Shown one piece after another: positions 13,600-26,900 of a DNA stretch of 64,000 bases. Below the pieces are notes generated by a model, which worked only from the letters and a program-made list of their open reading frames with translations, did not search any database and was not told the origin of the DNA. Position 1 is the first letter of the stretch; every line of letters begins with the position of its first letter. Source of the stretch: Paragonimus westermani (Eukaryota > Platyhelminthes > Trematoda > Plagiorchiida > Troglotrematidae); the NCBI GenBank assembly GCA_008508345.1, contig QNGE01000121.1, positions 322,532 to 386,531 on the forward strand, read 5' to 3'. Position numbers and translations under genes: made by a program.

Positions 13600-15850
13600 A
13601 GGGTTAACTACCTCCAAACCCGGGTAAACGGGTGGGTTGGCTCAAAGCCATCGGGCGTCTCATGGGATATGCAGTGGTGAACAGCTTTCCAAGTGAGGGC
13701 CAACTGCGAAGTAATCGACGTTCTGCCAGCGAATATGCAGTGGAGGAAGATAGGTTGCAGTTCTACCAGAACATGATGGATTAACAGCTGACATCCGGGT
13801 ATCCTATAAAATGCTACATAAACCCTTTGAGGGTACTACTGCTTGGCGTATGCTACTTCGCCACAAAAGGGTTTCAGATACATCCAGCACAAGCAAATGG
13901 GTAACTAGACAGCACACTGTCCGTCTGGTTTGCCTTAAGTATGATGTGCTAATATCCCCAATCTTCGCTGACCACAGACAAGTCCCGAGGAAGGCATACG
14001 AATCACCCTGGCGATCACCTGCTCCAATGGATGCGTAGTGTGCCAGGTACCTCAAGCGGTTAGACCCATTCGAAGGGCTATGAACCAATTCGGATGCCGA
14101 CCTCTAGCTATTGGTCTTAGACCCCCTGGGTGGATCGATCAAGTACAACAGGTTCAACCTCATTAGTGAATCCTTATATTGTTCCGCTGCCTCTTGCAGG
14201 GTGCACAGAGCATCATGGATGGATGGAATCCATCTGGAGGGCATATGAACTGAGCCAGCACAAGTCACCGATCTCCGATAGACTGTAAACTTTGGGTGTT
14301 GACCAGGTGCTTTGTGGGTTAAATTTTGAACTAAGGGCAGCGAGTGGGCCTCTTAAGTCAATACTCTTCAGCCTCCTGGGCAACCAGAAAACCCTTTCCA
14401 CGGTTATGGACCCATATAAGTTGTAAATTTTACTTCATGTCCTTATCCTTACTTATTGGTTGAGGTGCCGGTTTTGCTCCCATGTCCATTCTAAGTTGCT
14501 AAGCCAACTGATCTCAGCGTTTCCCCATTTTGTCCTGCAATCCTGTCCATAGTGATTCCCCAGACCTACCTTCAGGAACATACCAGAGACTCCCCTGATT
14601 CAGAGCTCTCGAAAGATGTCATAGCCAGCATGTTAGTCTGATAAGCTCCACGATGGTATCTTTGACCGGGATCACAAACTCCTGCTTGCCCACAAAATCG
14701 GTTAAAGTTGCCATGTGCAAGGTTTTAATACGTAAGAAGATAGATCAACAAACAACTCTCGCGTACACTCTGGGGGTCCTCGCCAGTGATGTTTACCATC
14801 AAGATTCTAGCGCATTGCCACAACTTCAGTCTCCGTCGGCCGCTCCACCAAAACGGTACATTGTGCGTTTGTATGGATATTGTGCAGCCTAAGCCCCTAG
14901 CCAAGTTGACTGTCCAGGCACATACGTAAGGAGGACACATCCATCAGAAGCCATCTCTGTGCCGTCAGATTCACAGACATGGTTTAATCGTTGATAGACG
15001 ACCATCACAAACGTTTTATAGTTGTTGTTGTTGTGACATATTTCCCCATACATCGTCGTCCAAACGCAGTTAAAAATTATTTCTATTTCCAGCTCACTAA
15101 CCTTCTACATTGTGTACGGCTAGCAGACCTTCTGGTACTGGCTTGAGCCTTGAAGTGGGCAGGATAAATGTTGAAAAGCTTGACTCAGATGACTCACCAT
15201 CTCAGGGTGCTTGTCGAACAGACAACGGTTAATGTTTGTTGCAGTTCTATGTTGATAACGGTCTGTTTATAGCAGGTGATAACTTTTAGCATTCCGATCC
15301 TCCATGCCTCACCGAACGATCCTCATTGTCGAATAAGTCATGGACACAGATTGAACACATGACAATCAGTCCGGTGGAATGGCTGTTGCTGTGACTGTAA
15401 ATAAGCAGGAAACCTGTGGATTTTGACCATTTACTGGAATCTGTTCAGTTAGCCGTGCGCTTTGGTAAGAGGTCACTTCATCGTCAACCAAAAATGGGTG
15501 GATCTAACTTAACAGGAATACAAGCACTCTACACCTACCAGAAGGCGCTCACTTCTGGCCTAGAAATTCACCCACCGGGTGGTAACGGAAACCATTACCC
15601 ATATATATGGCATACACTGTTTAAATGTGGTACTGAGTCACGTGCTGCTGTTGCCTTTTCAACTGTCAACCACTATGCCTCCATACGATCTTGATGTTTC
15701 CCGGAATACTTCATTCAGCAGCGAAAATGATTTAGTTTGCAAGGGTTACTCGCTTGGGACTCTGATGGCTATTGCGAGACACAGCCCACCACCGAGAAGG
15801 AACAAACCAATGCTACAGGGAACTCCTAAGGGGTTATCTATCTTATCTCG
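13600..15850 (+). mobile_element. Possible 5' part of a decayed LINE
   Basis: This segment lies directly upstream of the clear reverse transcriptase remnant on the same strand. Its base composition looks richer in G and C than its flanks, especially 13600-14420. No open frame stays readable for long and I could not place endonuclease motifs with confidence. An untranslated leader plus an apurinic-type endonuclease region would be expected at this position in a non-LTR element. The assignment rests mainly on position and general resemblance to trematode LINE leaders, so it is an inference. A short (GTT)n run lies at about 15021-15033. Confidence 0.3.
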
Positions 15851-17971
15851 GCAACGGGTATCAATAAGCCAGGTATGAGTGACCTAACCAGCACAATCTT
15901 TAACGAAGCTTAGAACCCTGGGGTGAACATTTCCGACAACAGTTCAACTATCCACGCTCACCACTGACTAACCCCTTGGATTCTGCCCATGATCTTCGAT
16001 CTGTTGAAGTTCCCAGCCGTCGGAAATAGAAGTCTCGTTTAAGATTAATTTTCTAAAACGTCCCAAGGCATCCAGCCCGAACAAGCTCTCTCTTGCCCCT
16101 ATTTTTATAGCTGGAGGGCTAGATTTAATCAAACAGCTGACATTTCTGGCCCGGAAATACGGAGTTAGTAATGTTTTAGATTACCGGTATTTGTGTAACG
16201 TCAATTCCTTTCTCAAAAAGATCTCAGGGAACCTCATTTTTTCACACAAGATCGTCTCGATCCCCGAGAAAACAATTTTGTCTTATAAGAATTAGAAGTT
16301 CCCAGAATCATCCACAAGTAACCTTCAATCGAGTTTCACCCACTCGACCCTCGTCCCGTCATGCTAACTGATCGTTTACTGACCTTAACGACCATTTTTA
16401 GTAAAAACCTCAAACTTCTGGTCCACGAATGTTTGCAGCTCACCACGTTCCATATTAATGCCCTTGAAGTTTATCACCGTTACAAACCTGTTTCGGGGCT
16501 GAATGAAATTACTTTCTGCCCTCGTTTTCTGGATTGATTTGGGAGCTGCTGGATGACACAGTCGACATATTTGGGGGGCCAAGGTTAGCCGTTTTCTCTA
16601 TCCCAAAACAAAAAGTTAGAAATCAGTCAAGCGCATTTCTATGCCGCGGTTGGTCCAATGTATTTGGGGGGGCTTACAAATTAATCTGATTCTTACTGGG
16701 TCGAAGTTGATTGGGACCGCTTACTCCGTACAGTAAACGAAACACGTGAACAATGTACCCATGAGCAATAATCCGGATTTCGCTCTGACAGTAGGTATAC
16801 TGTTCACAGCCTGGCGCTGCGCCATCTGTCCGAACCCTGCCATTCATGAGGTCGACAACTGCCGTCTTTTCAGACCCCAGAGGGGCCTTTGAATGAGTTA
16901 ACTTAACTGCACTTTGAGACTTCTAATAGAGTTAGGGTGTGTAAGATAAGTAGATTGATATACCGAAAGCAATTTGCCGTCAGACCTCGGGTCGCGTTAG
17001 GGCTGATGACAGTGTACCACTAACGTTTGTATCTCAAGTGATATGTGACAAAGCTCGTTTAACCTCAACTTTCTATTCACCTGCATAGCTGATAAGATCT
17101 TAGGGTGTGCCCTGACAAACTGCAAGTTTGACGTTTTGGAATTGTTCCCAGGCACTCAACTTTGAGGAGTGCAGGATGCAGACGACGTCGCCCTGATCTG
17201 CGAGGGCTCATGGGGAGCCCAGAACATCCTAGACAGATTGAAGGTTTCCGTTTGTCAGTGTGGTATGGCCTTCACACCTACCAAGTGCAAGGTGCTGTTG
17301 CAAGGTCGGCAGGATTTTGTGCGTGCTTTCGCCCTTTTTGGTGAGCTGTTGGGGATAGTTGGAAAGTTCGTGTATCCTGAGAGCTGCCTGGGCGCTCGCA
17401 GGATGCCCGATGCTATCACAAATCTTATGCCTAAGGTTTGGATGACATTTGCAATTCATGCCATTTATGACGCAATCATTATCTCAATTTCCAGTGAAAG
17501 GTCAACTGATCAATGCCATTGAAACAGCGGCCCTATTGTGCTGCTACGAAACATAATCTATCCTTGTGGAGGTTGTGCACGGTGCCTGATTTCGGCTGTC
17601 AGTGTTCCCGAAATATGAACGGCGTGTAGTGGAATGTGTTTGTAGTCAGCGATGAAGTTTGTGGACTTGTCTTCGAAACAAATAGACTGTCGATCCATGA
17701 GCATACTCGTCTCATTGCGCAGGTCTGTTGACCTAACCAAATGTTACAATTGCCAACTCACCGCCTGTCGCATTGCGTCTTCTTTGAGGGTGATGGTTTA
17801 AGCTGGAAACGGCGAGCTAGTGACCAGCGCATGACTTGGGTTGGGGATATGACGACACTCACACTGAAGCTTGCTTCAGTAGGACGGTTCTGGCTCCCAT
17901 GCTGGAGTCCAAAAGACGGTGAACACTGTCCGTGGTGCTCGTGTTGCGAGTTTCTGTGTGTGTTGTTGTAA
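15850..17971 (+). pseudogene. Decayed non-LTR (LINE) reverse transcriptase
   Basis: Broken remnant of a LINE polymerase, readable only by switching frames. From 15919 the translation WGEHFRQQFNYP resembles the linker before the polymerase. From 16020 a second frame gives SEIEVSFKINFLKRPKAS, a common LINE segment (usual form: ...LKRHKAPGPDG). At 16772-16846 the segment SGFRSDSRYTVHSLALRH corresponds to the usual GFRPGRS block. At 16846-16896 TTAVFSDPRGAFE corresponds to motif A, keeping the aspartate. At 17175-17186 the catalytic YADD box reads DADD, followed by KCKVLLQ typical of trematode LINEs. Near 17750-17930 the C-terminal block LPTHRLSHCVFF...GRFWLPCWSPKD is recognisable. Stops and frameshifts separate the blocks, so it cannot make an active protein. 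The general class is well supported; the clade (RTE/CR1-like) is not determined. Confidence 0.85.
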
Positions 17972-20900
17972 GTTCTTTTTTCTTCCTTTACGTCTTTCTT
18001 CTTTGCTACCTTCTAAAACGTCTTTTCTTCTCTCTAAAATTTTGCGACATGTTTGTCACCTCAATTGGTCACTTCGTGTTTTATTTATACAAACATATTG
18101 TTGCCTTCTGAAATAAGCAGGTGTCTTTGACACAGACAAACCGGATCCGATTTGAGTTTTTGTTGTATTTACTTTTAGGTGACTGCAAGCTGATTTGTTT
18201 GGAGATACAATTACTGACAATGAACCTTCAATCGTTCTTTTTATTATACTTTTGATTAGACACAAGCAATCTCGATTTAACGACGACAGTTCTGTTGCGT
18301 GTTATGTAGGAGAATAGGCGAAAAGTTAATAACCTATTACCCAGGTTGGTTTAATGATGGTGTACAATGTTTCCGTTTACCAAAGATAGCCTTGAAGCCG
18401 TATGCTAGAGTTAAGGACTGTCTGAGCTTAGTTGGGGTGCCGCTATATACCAACGGATTATAAGGAACACACAAATTCGGCAGTAGTTACTGGCAAGTTA
18501 ATCAGCCATACTTTCGTTTGGTTAGTTCCACGACCGATGTAAAGCCATGCACACTGCTTGGTAGTTGCAGTCATGCACACTGAAGTATGGTGGAAATAAT
18601 GACGGTAATCCATGCTTATAAATGTCAAACAAACAACTTGACCTGTGATAACGACAACGTTCGTAGATGAACCAACGATGAGGTATGTGTAACAGCGGAG
18701 CAGTAATGACTTCATAGTGCCTGTTGCCAACGCATGAGAAAACATGCCCCCTCCAAATCAGATTTAGGTATGCAGTTTGGAGTTGGACTCTTGACTCAGT
18801 TTCGATTCACTTAAATGTGACCGAAAAAGTTTCAGTGAAATAGGTCAATCACGACTAACCAATTATGAAGCATATGTGCATTCTCTCCCTCAGGGGACCT
18901 ACAATAAGTTGTTCACTATGGAGAACGTTATGTCAATTGGGGAACTCTTAGTAATCGGCCTGTTCGAAAGATACAGTTCGAAGTGCTCAAAATTGCGAGA
19001 GATACACCGATAAAAACCTTAGTTAACCAGGTATCGGAGTAACAAACTAGTCTGGTTTTCTCACGAGTTCACAACTGCTGTGAGAACGAAAACATCTGGA
19101 CATATCAGTGATGGCAGGTTCAAATACAGACCCATCTTATTCCATTGGAATGCGCTAAGCAAACAACTTTAATGTTGGTCGACACTCTGGACGTTTCTTC
19201 AATTGATTCGAGGTGGCTAATCACTGAAGAAGCGTGCGCGTTACCTTTCTTCTGGAGAAGGAGTGAAGTGAGTTTCGACTGTCAGTTTGCTTTCTTACTG
19301 TCTTCAGTGTATTGGGGAAAGTACCTTTTTCCAATTACTTTGCAATTTGCAATTTTCCAAATTGCAAGCAGTATCAAAATCTTACATCAAGCATGCACCT
19401 CTCCGTTTGATTTAGTCATCTTCTTCAAAGCTAAGCAGATACGACAGGATCTTAAGACACCAGTTATGATTTTAAAAAGGCCTTTGTCTTAAAGAATACT
19501 GTGTGATATTGGCATCTTTACAGGAATGAAAACTGTTTCAAATCCATTTAGAGATTATTGAATGCTACTTCTAACAGCACCCTTCGGCTATTGTACTGAA
19601 TAGTTGAGGCCTGCTCAGTATTTCTGGTAGTCTCCGGGTTTATGTGCATAATACAGTTTTACGTCTATCCTTATTTCATATGGGGGAAGGGAGCCCGAAC
19701 AAAAAAAGCATACGGAAAAAGTTGTTTTACTCGCTATTTTATTGTCACTTGTGCTGAAATTCTGCAGACATTACCAAAAATAATCAAACGATGTGAAATT
19801 GGTCAGCTGATACTGAGCTCAACAACCCCTCTGACCGTGAGCTTTTTGCCTATATAGAGGGGAGAAGTAATAAACGTTTTACTCGGTCCCTGCCCATGTT
19901 GATTGGGTCAGTTCAAAAGGTACTTCGAATATCTATCACAAGTTGTACAACCATCATTTTAGGTAATCCTTTGAAAAAATATGTTAGCCAGTCACATATC
20001 GTATTACCGTCGTACAAAATATAAGTAGCTGTTCGTAATTTCATGATTACACTTCGTTTTGTTTGTGTTTCCGCGCAGATTTTAATCTTTCCCGATCGTA
20101 TGTATCATATTTCTAACAAACCAGGTATCACTTAATGTGCAGTGTACCCCTGTTTACTCTGCCAGTTGACTAGTTTGTTCTCATTTGTTTCAACATTTGT
20201 GATGCACCTGCCTACGGATTTTCATTGAGCCATCCTAAATGTTTTAAGAAATACACATTCAGTATGTATCCCTTGACAACCCTACGGAAAAGTTTGAAAT
20301 CTTTTACCGAATATGCTTGTAAGCACAACACATCAGTTTCTCCTCAAGTGTTTTTACGATGAGCAGCCTACAAAGAACGATTAACCAACAACCAACCTGT
20401 GTTCCATTAAAACTGTAAATAAACCGTTTGTTATTCTCATTAGGTACTACCTATAATCACTGTATCAACTCATGTGCTGCTGATATGATTTCTATGCTGT
20501 TGTCGATCAAAATACGGAGGTGCGCTGTTGAGTGTTATTTATTATTCGAGAATATTTTTTCAGGCCGTTACACCGTATTTTACTGCCCTACAGCCCAAAG
20601 AACTTTCCAGAAAAACGATCTTATAATACGCCAAAAATACTTTGTGAGTCACAGAAAAAGGAGCTAAAACTGTCAATTGTCTTTGCCACATTAACTTTTT
20701 TGACTTAATCAACAAGCACATTCCACTTCAGTTATCCACGGCATACGTTGCCCTCTTGGTGTCCAACGGTTAAGGACTGTTTGAGGAAAGTTAACTAAAT
20801 TAAGAAATTATTTTTTAAACTATTCTTTGCTTTGCCGGAACAAGAAGAAAATCCACACACCAAAATGTAATTAAGGTCTTAACGCTTTGAATCAAATTTC

Positions 20901-23799
20901 GTATGTGTACAACCAGTGTTTTCTTCGGCGGCTTCAGCTTACCTCCCAAAACTGAACCGGTGCAACTCATGCTAGTCTATGAGCTGTTCGCACAAGCTAA
21001 AAGAACACTGACACTTTAAGTGGCAGAAATTCTTTGCAAAATTTTCCTGGATGAAAGTAGAGGTCAAGTCAAAATTAGACATCGTCCATCGTTCATATCA
21101 TGCACGTGTACCTGGGTCAACGACCACACCAGTCAACATTTATTTTGACCGTCCTCCCCGACCCTGTTCTCGAGTCCTGCCATCAAGTCCGGCGAGGACA
21201 GACGTATCAAGCATAGTGAACTGAATTATATTGGAATTGTGCACGCCTTAAGTGAGATTAATGTCTGTTGTCCAGCGGGCTGCGAACGCACATGTGGTGC
21301 TTGTAGAACGTATCAGAGCAGGACGAACACAAATCAATTAGAACGAACATCGCACTCGTTAGGTTGCGTGTACATGAAATGATTTATTTTGGTCAGCGGT
21401 CAATCAGAGAGTTGAAGACTGCTGTTTGTTAAGATAGCAGTTGGCTAGTTATGTTGGATTACCGGATACCAACGAATAACAGAATAGAAGTCGGAGTTGG
21501 CCTGAGAACTGCGACGGCTATGGTTGTAACCTTGTTACGACTTTTAACATACAAGCTGCAATAACACGAACTTCTGGTGGAATGTGGGGGGACAAGTGTG
21601 TGCATAGTAAATCTAATTCACAGCCAAGGCCCTTTTGTTAATCACTTTTTATTCCAGATCAGTTTGGTGCGGTAAATTCATACATCAGTATTTCACAGTT
21701 TATGCGCACAGAATTGTGTAAGCGTTGCATAATCGAGTGATGGAACGTACCTCGATAGTTTCAGAAACCGACATCAACTTTCCAGTATGTCGTAAGTCAA
21801 TCTGAAATAAACAACAAATCACTGAAATTGCACGATCATGTTGAAGAAAATCATTGAAGCTATCTTGTTAATTGCAACCTTTTCCGTTCCTTAAAGCAGT
21901 GGTACAGGTTGTATAGCACTGGTAGCGGATTTAGATTTAGTGTACAGATGCCACAGTTCGGTTGCCTATTTTACAGTCAACCGGGCGGTGTTTTAAACTC
22001 TCGTTTCATACGCTAATGCAGAGATAGACCATCATTTGAGGCAGATACATTCACTGCTAGTAAGCTCTAACACTTACCAGACCTGAGTCTCATGTACCTT
22101 TTACAGTGTGACAAACCAGCTGAGTCTACCTAAAAGTGCAGGTCGAACTCGATTAAAAAGGTTAACCACGCCTGATTGTTCATCAACTTCTCTATGAAAT
22201 ATTCTCAAGTCTAGCGGCAAAATGTATTTATGCTTCAACTCCCTACTCTTCCAACCGGGATCAAACTTACCCAGTCAAAGTGATTCCGTCTGCTTATCCA
22301 CCATATGTCTGACTTTCTTTGTATCCACTCGGACAGCATGCCGCCGAAGGTTGATCTGAGAGCACATGTCTGGTTGAAACAATTATTCACCAGTTTGTTG
22401 CAGGCAAATTCCAGATCCAATTCAACAATTCGTCTGGATACAACAGTGGAGGTGACGACATGGAATGAATACTGTCATTTTAATTATCAATGCAGTCGAG
22501 GTTTCAGGGGTCATGTGTGTGTTCCCCACAACATCCCATTCATTGAAATGTCATCACGGGTAACCAAGGCCAACAGAGACACAAAGAAATTTGCAAACAG
22601 ACAGAAGTGACACCATATAAGTGTACACGCGTTTCCTGAACGAGTGCGTGACATATTTTCGGCGCTGGTGCCAGGATGTTGCAAACGGTAAAGTCATCGG
22701 TAACTCCCTCGTTCATTGCATGGAGCATGGGAAATGGCGTTGTCACAAATCATTTGCCACAGGAAGAAGTGAGCAGGAAATGTACGCAGACTGAGTTCGT
22801 AGTCTGATTACATACACAGTTTAGTCTATTGTGTGAGGAAGTGTATCACCATGGTGTTTAACAGGGTCTGACTGAGCCAAACCGGATGTAAGTGAATACA
22901 AGGTTATTTGGTTTCTCAAAATACTAAACAACACAAAACACTTATGCAAGCATGAACGGGTTAATATCTGTTTAGTTGTCTCTAGTGTTTTTACGTTTAC
23001 TGACATACTGGATGACAATGATGAATACTGGGATTCGGCATACCGCTTATCACAATGTTTTTTAAATCCTATTGTCCGTACTCATCTCACAGTTCGTGAC
23101 TCTCAGGTTATCGACGTTGGGCTTTCTATGCACTGATTCATCGTCAACAACGCCAAATTTTAGTTATGGCTGGGTGACGTCATTAATTTCGGCGATGTTG
23201 ATGAATGAATGTTCTTTATGGTAAACAGATTATCTTCCAGACTGTGATATCATATCTCACAGACCCCATGAAAACCATGTCTTGTGCTTAGAAGCATTGT
23301 GTCAGCAGATCTGTAGCATTTTTACTACAGTATTTGATCAAAGACAGTTACATTTGTCAGGTAGACATGTTGGAACTGTTGTCATTTGAAGCTGTCAGTA
23401 GCAAACCCCACTGTAACAGTTTGGAGAGTTTTCGGATAGGTGTTACCATTCTGGTTTTCCGTACTGAATGTGTGACATTCATTGCTAGACTGCAATTCTA
23501 TCTCCTAAGAAGGTCACATTTTGGATTTAGACCATCGCCCATTGCAATATTTTTTCCGATTCAGCGGTTTTGCAAAAATGTCGGGCTTCAACATTGTCTA
23601 GCAGGTTTATCGGTGGTCGTCGGTGAGTTGCTGCGCGGAGTGTCATTGCAAGAACTTTGGTTTTCAGTCAATCAATGAATGATCCGACTGGCTAACCGCA
23701 AATTACTTCGGTGCGTAGGACTGGGGCATCTGAACAGACGGAAATTGAGTAAGTTGTGGTTGGGCGTTAGGGTACTGTCTCTAGGTTGTCTATTGTGAG

Positions 23800-23960
23800 C
23801 TTGCTAGCGGTATGGTTAACACTCTGATCTTACAAGCATGAGGGCCGGACTGCAAATCCGAGCCAGACGAGAAGATGCACTACTGGTGAGACGTACTAAG
23901 GTATTCGAGTCTACAGCCTCCTTCCAAAGTGGGTTAGACGAAAGACTTACCTGAATGCGA
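23800..23960 (+). repeat. Degenerate tRNA-derived SINE-like unit with hammerhead-like box
   Basis: The segment contains a tRNA-like stretch (GGTTAACACTCTGATCTTAC, then GGACTGCAAATCCG as a decayed B-box). It is followed at 23874-23890 by GATGCACTACTGGTGAG. In trematode short elements of the Sm-alpha type, a Pol III promoter is followed by a hammerhead core at this place. Here the core has decayed: the catalytic CTGATGA box reads CTGGTGA and no GAAAC follows at the right distance. Without a consensus the call is an inference from order and partial motif match; the match to the unit at 36.6 kb (ATGCACTACTG) is short on its own. Confidence 0.35.
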
Positions 23961-26900
23961 TGGCTACGGTCAGCCGTAGGTGGTGCTCACTATGAAATCA
24001 AGTGGGCGTTTTCGGATCGGAAGATAAAGTGGAACTTCAGATCTCCAAACGACGGGTAACCTGAATCTGATTTTTCAGCCTAACCGACAGTCAGAACTGT
24101 AATAGACTCACAATAAGATCACTACTAGACTGAGGCGTTAAGCCTTGCACTCAGCTAGCTGACTGGTTCATCTTTATATGGACAACAGTGATATGACAAA
24201 CAAACTTCTACCCTATGTCCGAGAGCCAACTGCTAACAGTCATCCACGTTGCTTGTGTTTGTGCTTTGACCAAAATTTATGCCTGGTATGATTATAAGCT
24301 AGGTTGATCTGCATACCTTTTATTGAAGATCGAAGCACATCATAGCTAGCGAAAAGGTGGAGCGGCTAACAGCTAGTGGTATACCACAAAACGAATAGAG
24401 CTGTTGAGGCGGTAAGTTTTCGACGATTTCTATCCGCCAACTTTGATAACAATATCTGCACATAATCCATTCTGTCTCAAAGTGTTGTATAGTGGAGCGC
24501 TCGTTTGCCGGGCAATAGGATTTTGCGAGGGAGTGGGTGGCCGGTTTTGATAATAATCTACGTAGGAGTTTGAAAATCCAAAGCCCTACACTTCACTTAG
24601 TGGTGTGCTAGTCAGATCCAGAAAGCGAAGGCTATAGGTACGAAATCACTTATATATCCGACAATAACTCTACAGCTATGGGTAACCGACCTTTTTGCAA
24701 GAATCGTTTAGAAGGAAAAACAGATGAACAAAGTTCAAAGAAAACTCGGACTTAGGGTCTTGATCAGACAAGCTCCCAAAACACTTTGAGATATAACGTT
24801 TCCCACTCATGTGAGTGTCTGAAGTTTGGCCGAAGGTGGAGATAACTGACTACACAGTTCTTCTCTACTCTGTCCGTTAATGTTCTGTGGGGTTCGTTCT
24901 GTGATGCATACAGTATACAACTGATTTTGGTTTCCAATCCATGAGTAAACCTAACGGACGTAAAATATTGGGAAAGTGAAGATGTTTAACCACAAACAAA
25001 CTGAACTTCCGGAACCGGAACCTATGGTTCGACGAACAATCCGGCAGCTAGGTTTGACAATGACCGGTCTGATAGCTACGTGAAAACAATAAACCCAATT
25101 AGTGTTTAAATGTCAAACGATGAATTTGGAAGTTACTTTCACTATTGTCCAGTTGGTTGAAAGTATCTGCTTTGCGCTTTCCAGCACATTTTAGATGAGC
25201 AGGAGTCCCCATTTGTGAATGTGAAAAATGCGACAGAGGTATTATGACAGTAAGGCTGCCTGTGGTTGTGAGCTATGGAAGAGTGATGGCACAAAAACCG
25301 TCACTATAAAAATTTCGTTCACTTTGGTCTGTCATTGATTTACTATCCAAAATGGGCACCCATGGATATGTAACAGGATAGAGTCGTTAATAGTGAAAAT
25401 ATCCAAGAGAATTTTGATGATCAGTGGTACACATGGTTGATATTTTTCCAGATTATCCTGTCGTGGAAACCGGTGAACTCCGAGGCTATAATGGTGGGTG
25501 AGTATTGTAATCAAAATTTGAAGTTGCCAGTCATCCTGTGTGGTTTAGCATTTCACCAGGTTGAAAGTGTGCTGTGTAGAAGCATATGGTTTTCAAAAAA
25601 TTCCTTTATGTTGATCTGATGACAAACCTAACAGATTCCACAAAAATTTAAAGAAACATCTGCAAGGGTACGGAGAGAAATTTCAGTTAACGTGCACCAT
25701 GGTAACACTGCTGATAGACCCGCATTTAAGGGTTTGTCCGTTAAAGTCATGAAAACTCGGACGGGGTCAGTCGGGACCACAGAGGTGGGCAGTGCTTTCC
25801 AGGTAGAGTAAACCGTAATTCGGGAAAAGTTTTTTACGTCGTGCTCTGCCAAGTACAAATCGGATTCAACCAAAGGAACCCGCTGAGTTGATGGGAATGG
25901 TTTGCTTATGGGTGACCGGTTGCATTAAGTACTTCAATGCTTGGACTTTAATCTTCCCCAGAGATGCTCTTTAAGCATATGGCTTCCTCGGTAGTTTCTT
26001 CTTCGCTGATTTCAGCGGCCACATCTTTCTTAAGTAGGCTTAATAAGTCTACATATTTACCATCAGGTAAAGCTGCATACTGGATGTGCAGATTACAGTG
26101 GATGCTCTCTGCGGAGGTCATTCACACGAAATTCCTAAGAGATTCAGTGACCTAATGAGTTGGAATTGGATTTTTGTTTTGTTCTGTTTATTTGTGAGAC
26201 CTCATGTCTGTGTTCGTCCAACTGTTAATAAGCATACTTGTCACGATATAGGTGCAGTTTTTCAGAAGCAAGTCTTTTTAGGTATCAGGCTCTTGTAAAC
26301 TTAGTAGTATGATATACTTCTGTAGAATATTTGTTACGTTTCCTTCTAGACTATGGTTAGAAGTAGTCAGTCGTGGAAGTTCGCTTTATTCCAAGAACAT
26401 TGGTTTTAGTTGTTCATATCTAAATGGATCAGGTTGAGTAACCTACATTTCCAAATTGTGAAAATTTCCGTGTCATGATTCACTCTACTTCTTCAATGTA
26501 CAGGCTGTGGCATTTAGAAACCGGGGTCAAAACTTCATTGCATATTACTTATTTCGATGCAAATACTGATGTGGAGTATGAAAGCGAACGATTGCCTTCT
26601 CTACACCTTCGCATAAATTGTCCTCTATCAATTGAGCAGAGGTGATGGAATATTTGGAATTGATAACAGGGAGCATGAGTGTAGTACCGAATTTGCAACA
26701 AAGAATGCAACAGCTTGTCCAACAGAAACTTCTATTGGCAGCTTAGTGGTTATCCCAGTTGCTTGCAGACTGCCACCTTTCATAGCCACATCATGTGTTA
26801 CCAGGAAGTTTAGGATGAACGCGTATTACCTTATGATGGACCTATGAGGTGAAAGGAAGTTGCAATTAGCAGGCTTTTTTTCTCATATTCGAGTAAATCA

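Noticed and set aside
20749..20790. tRNA-like A-box in CTTGGTGTCCAACGGTTAAGG
   Set aside because: No B-box downstream; may be a SINE head but cannot be supported alone.
25628..25924. About 100-codon minus-strand frame as an exon
   Set aside because: Reads smoothly but resembles nothing I know; length alone is not evidence.
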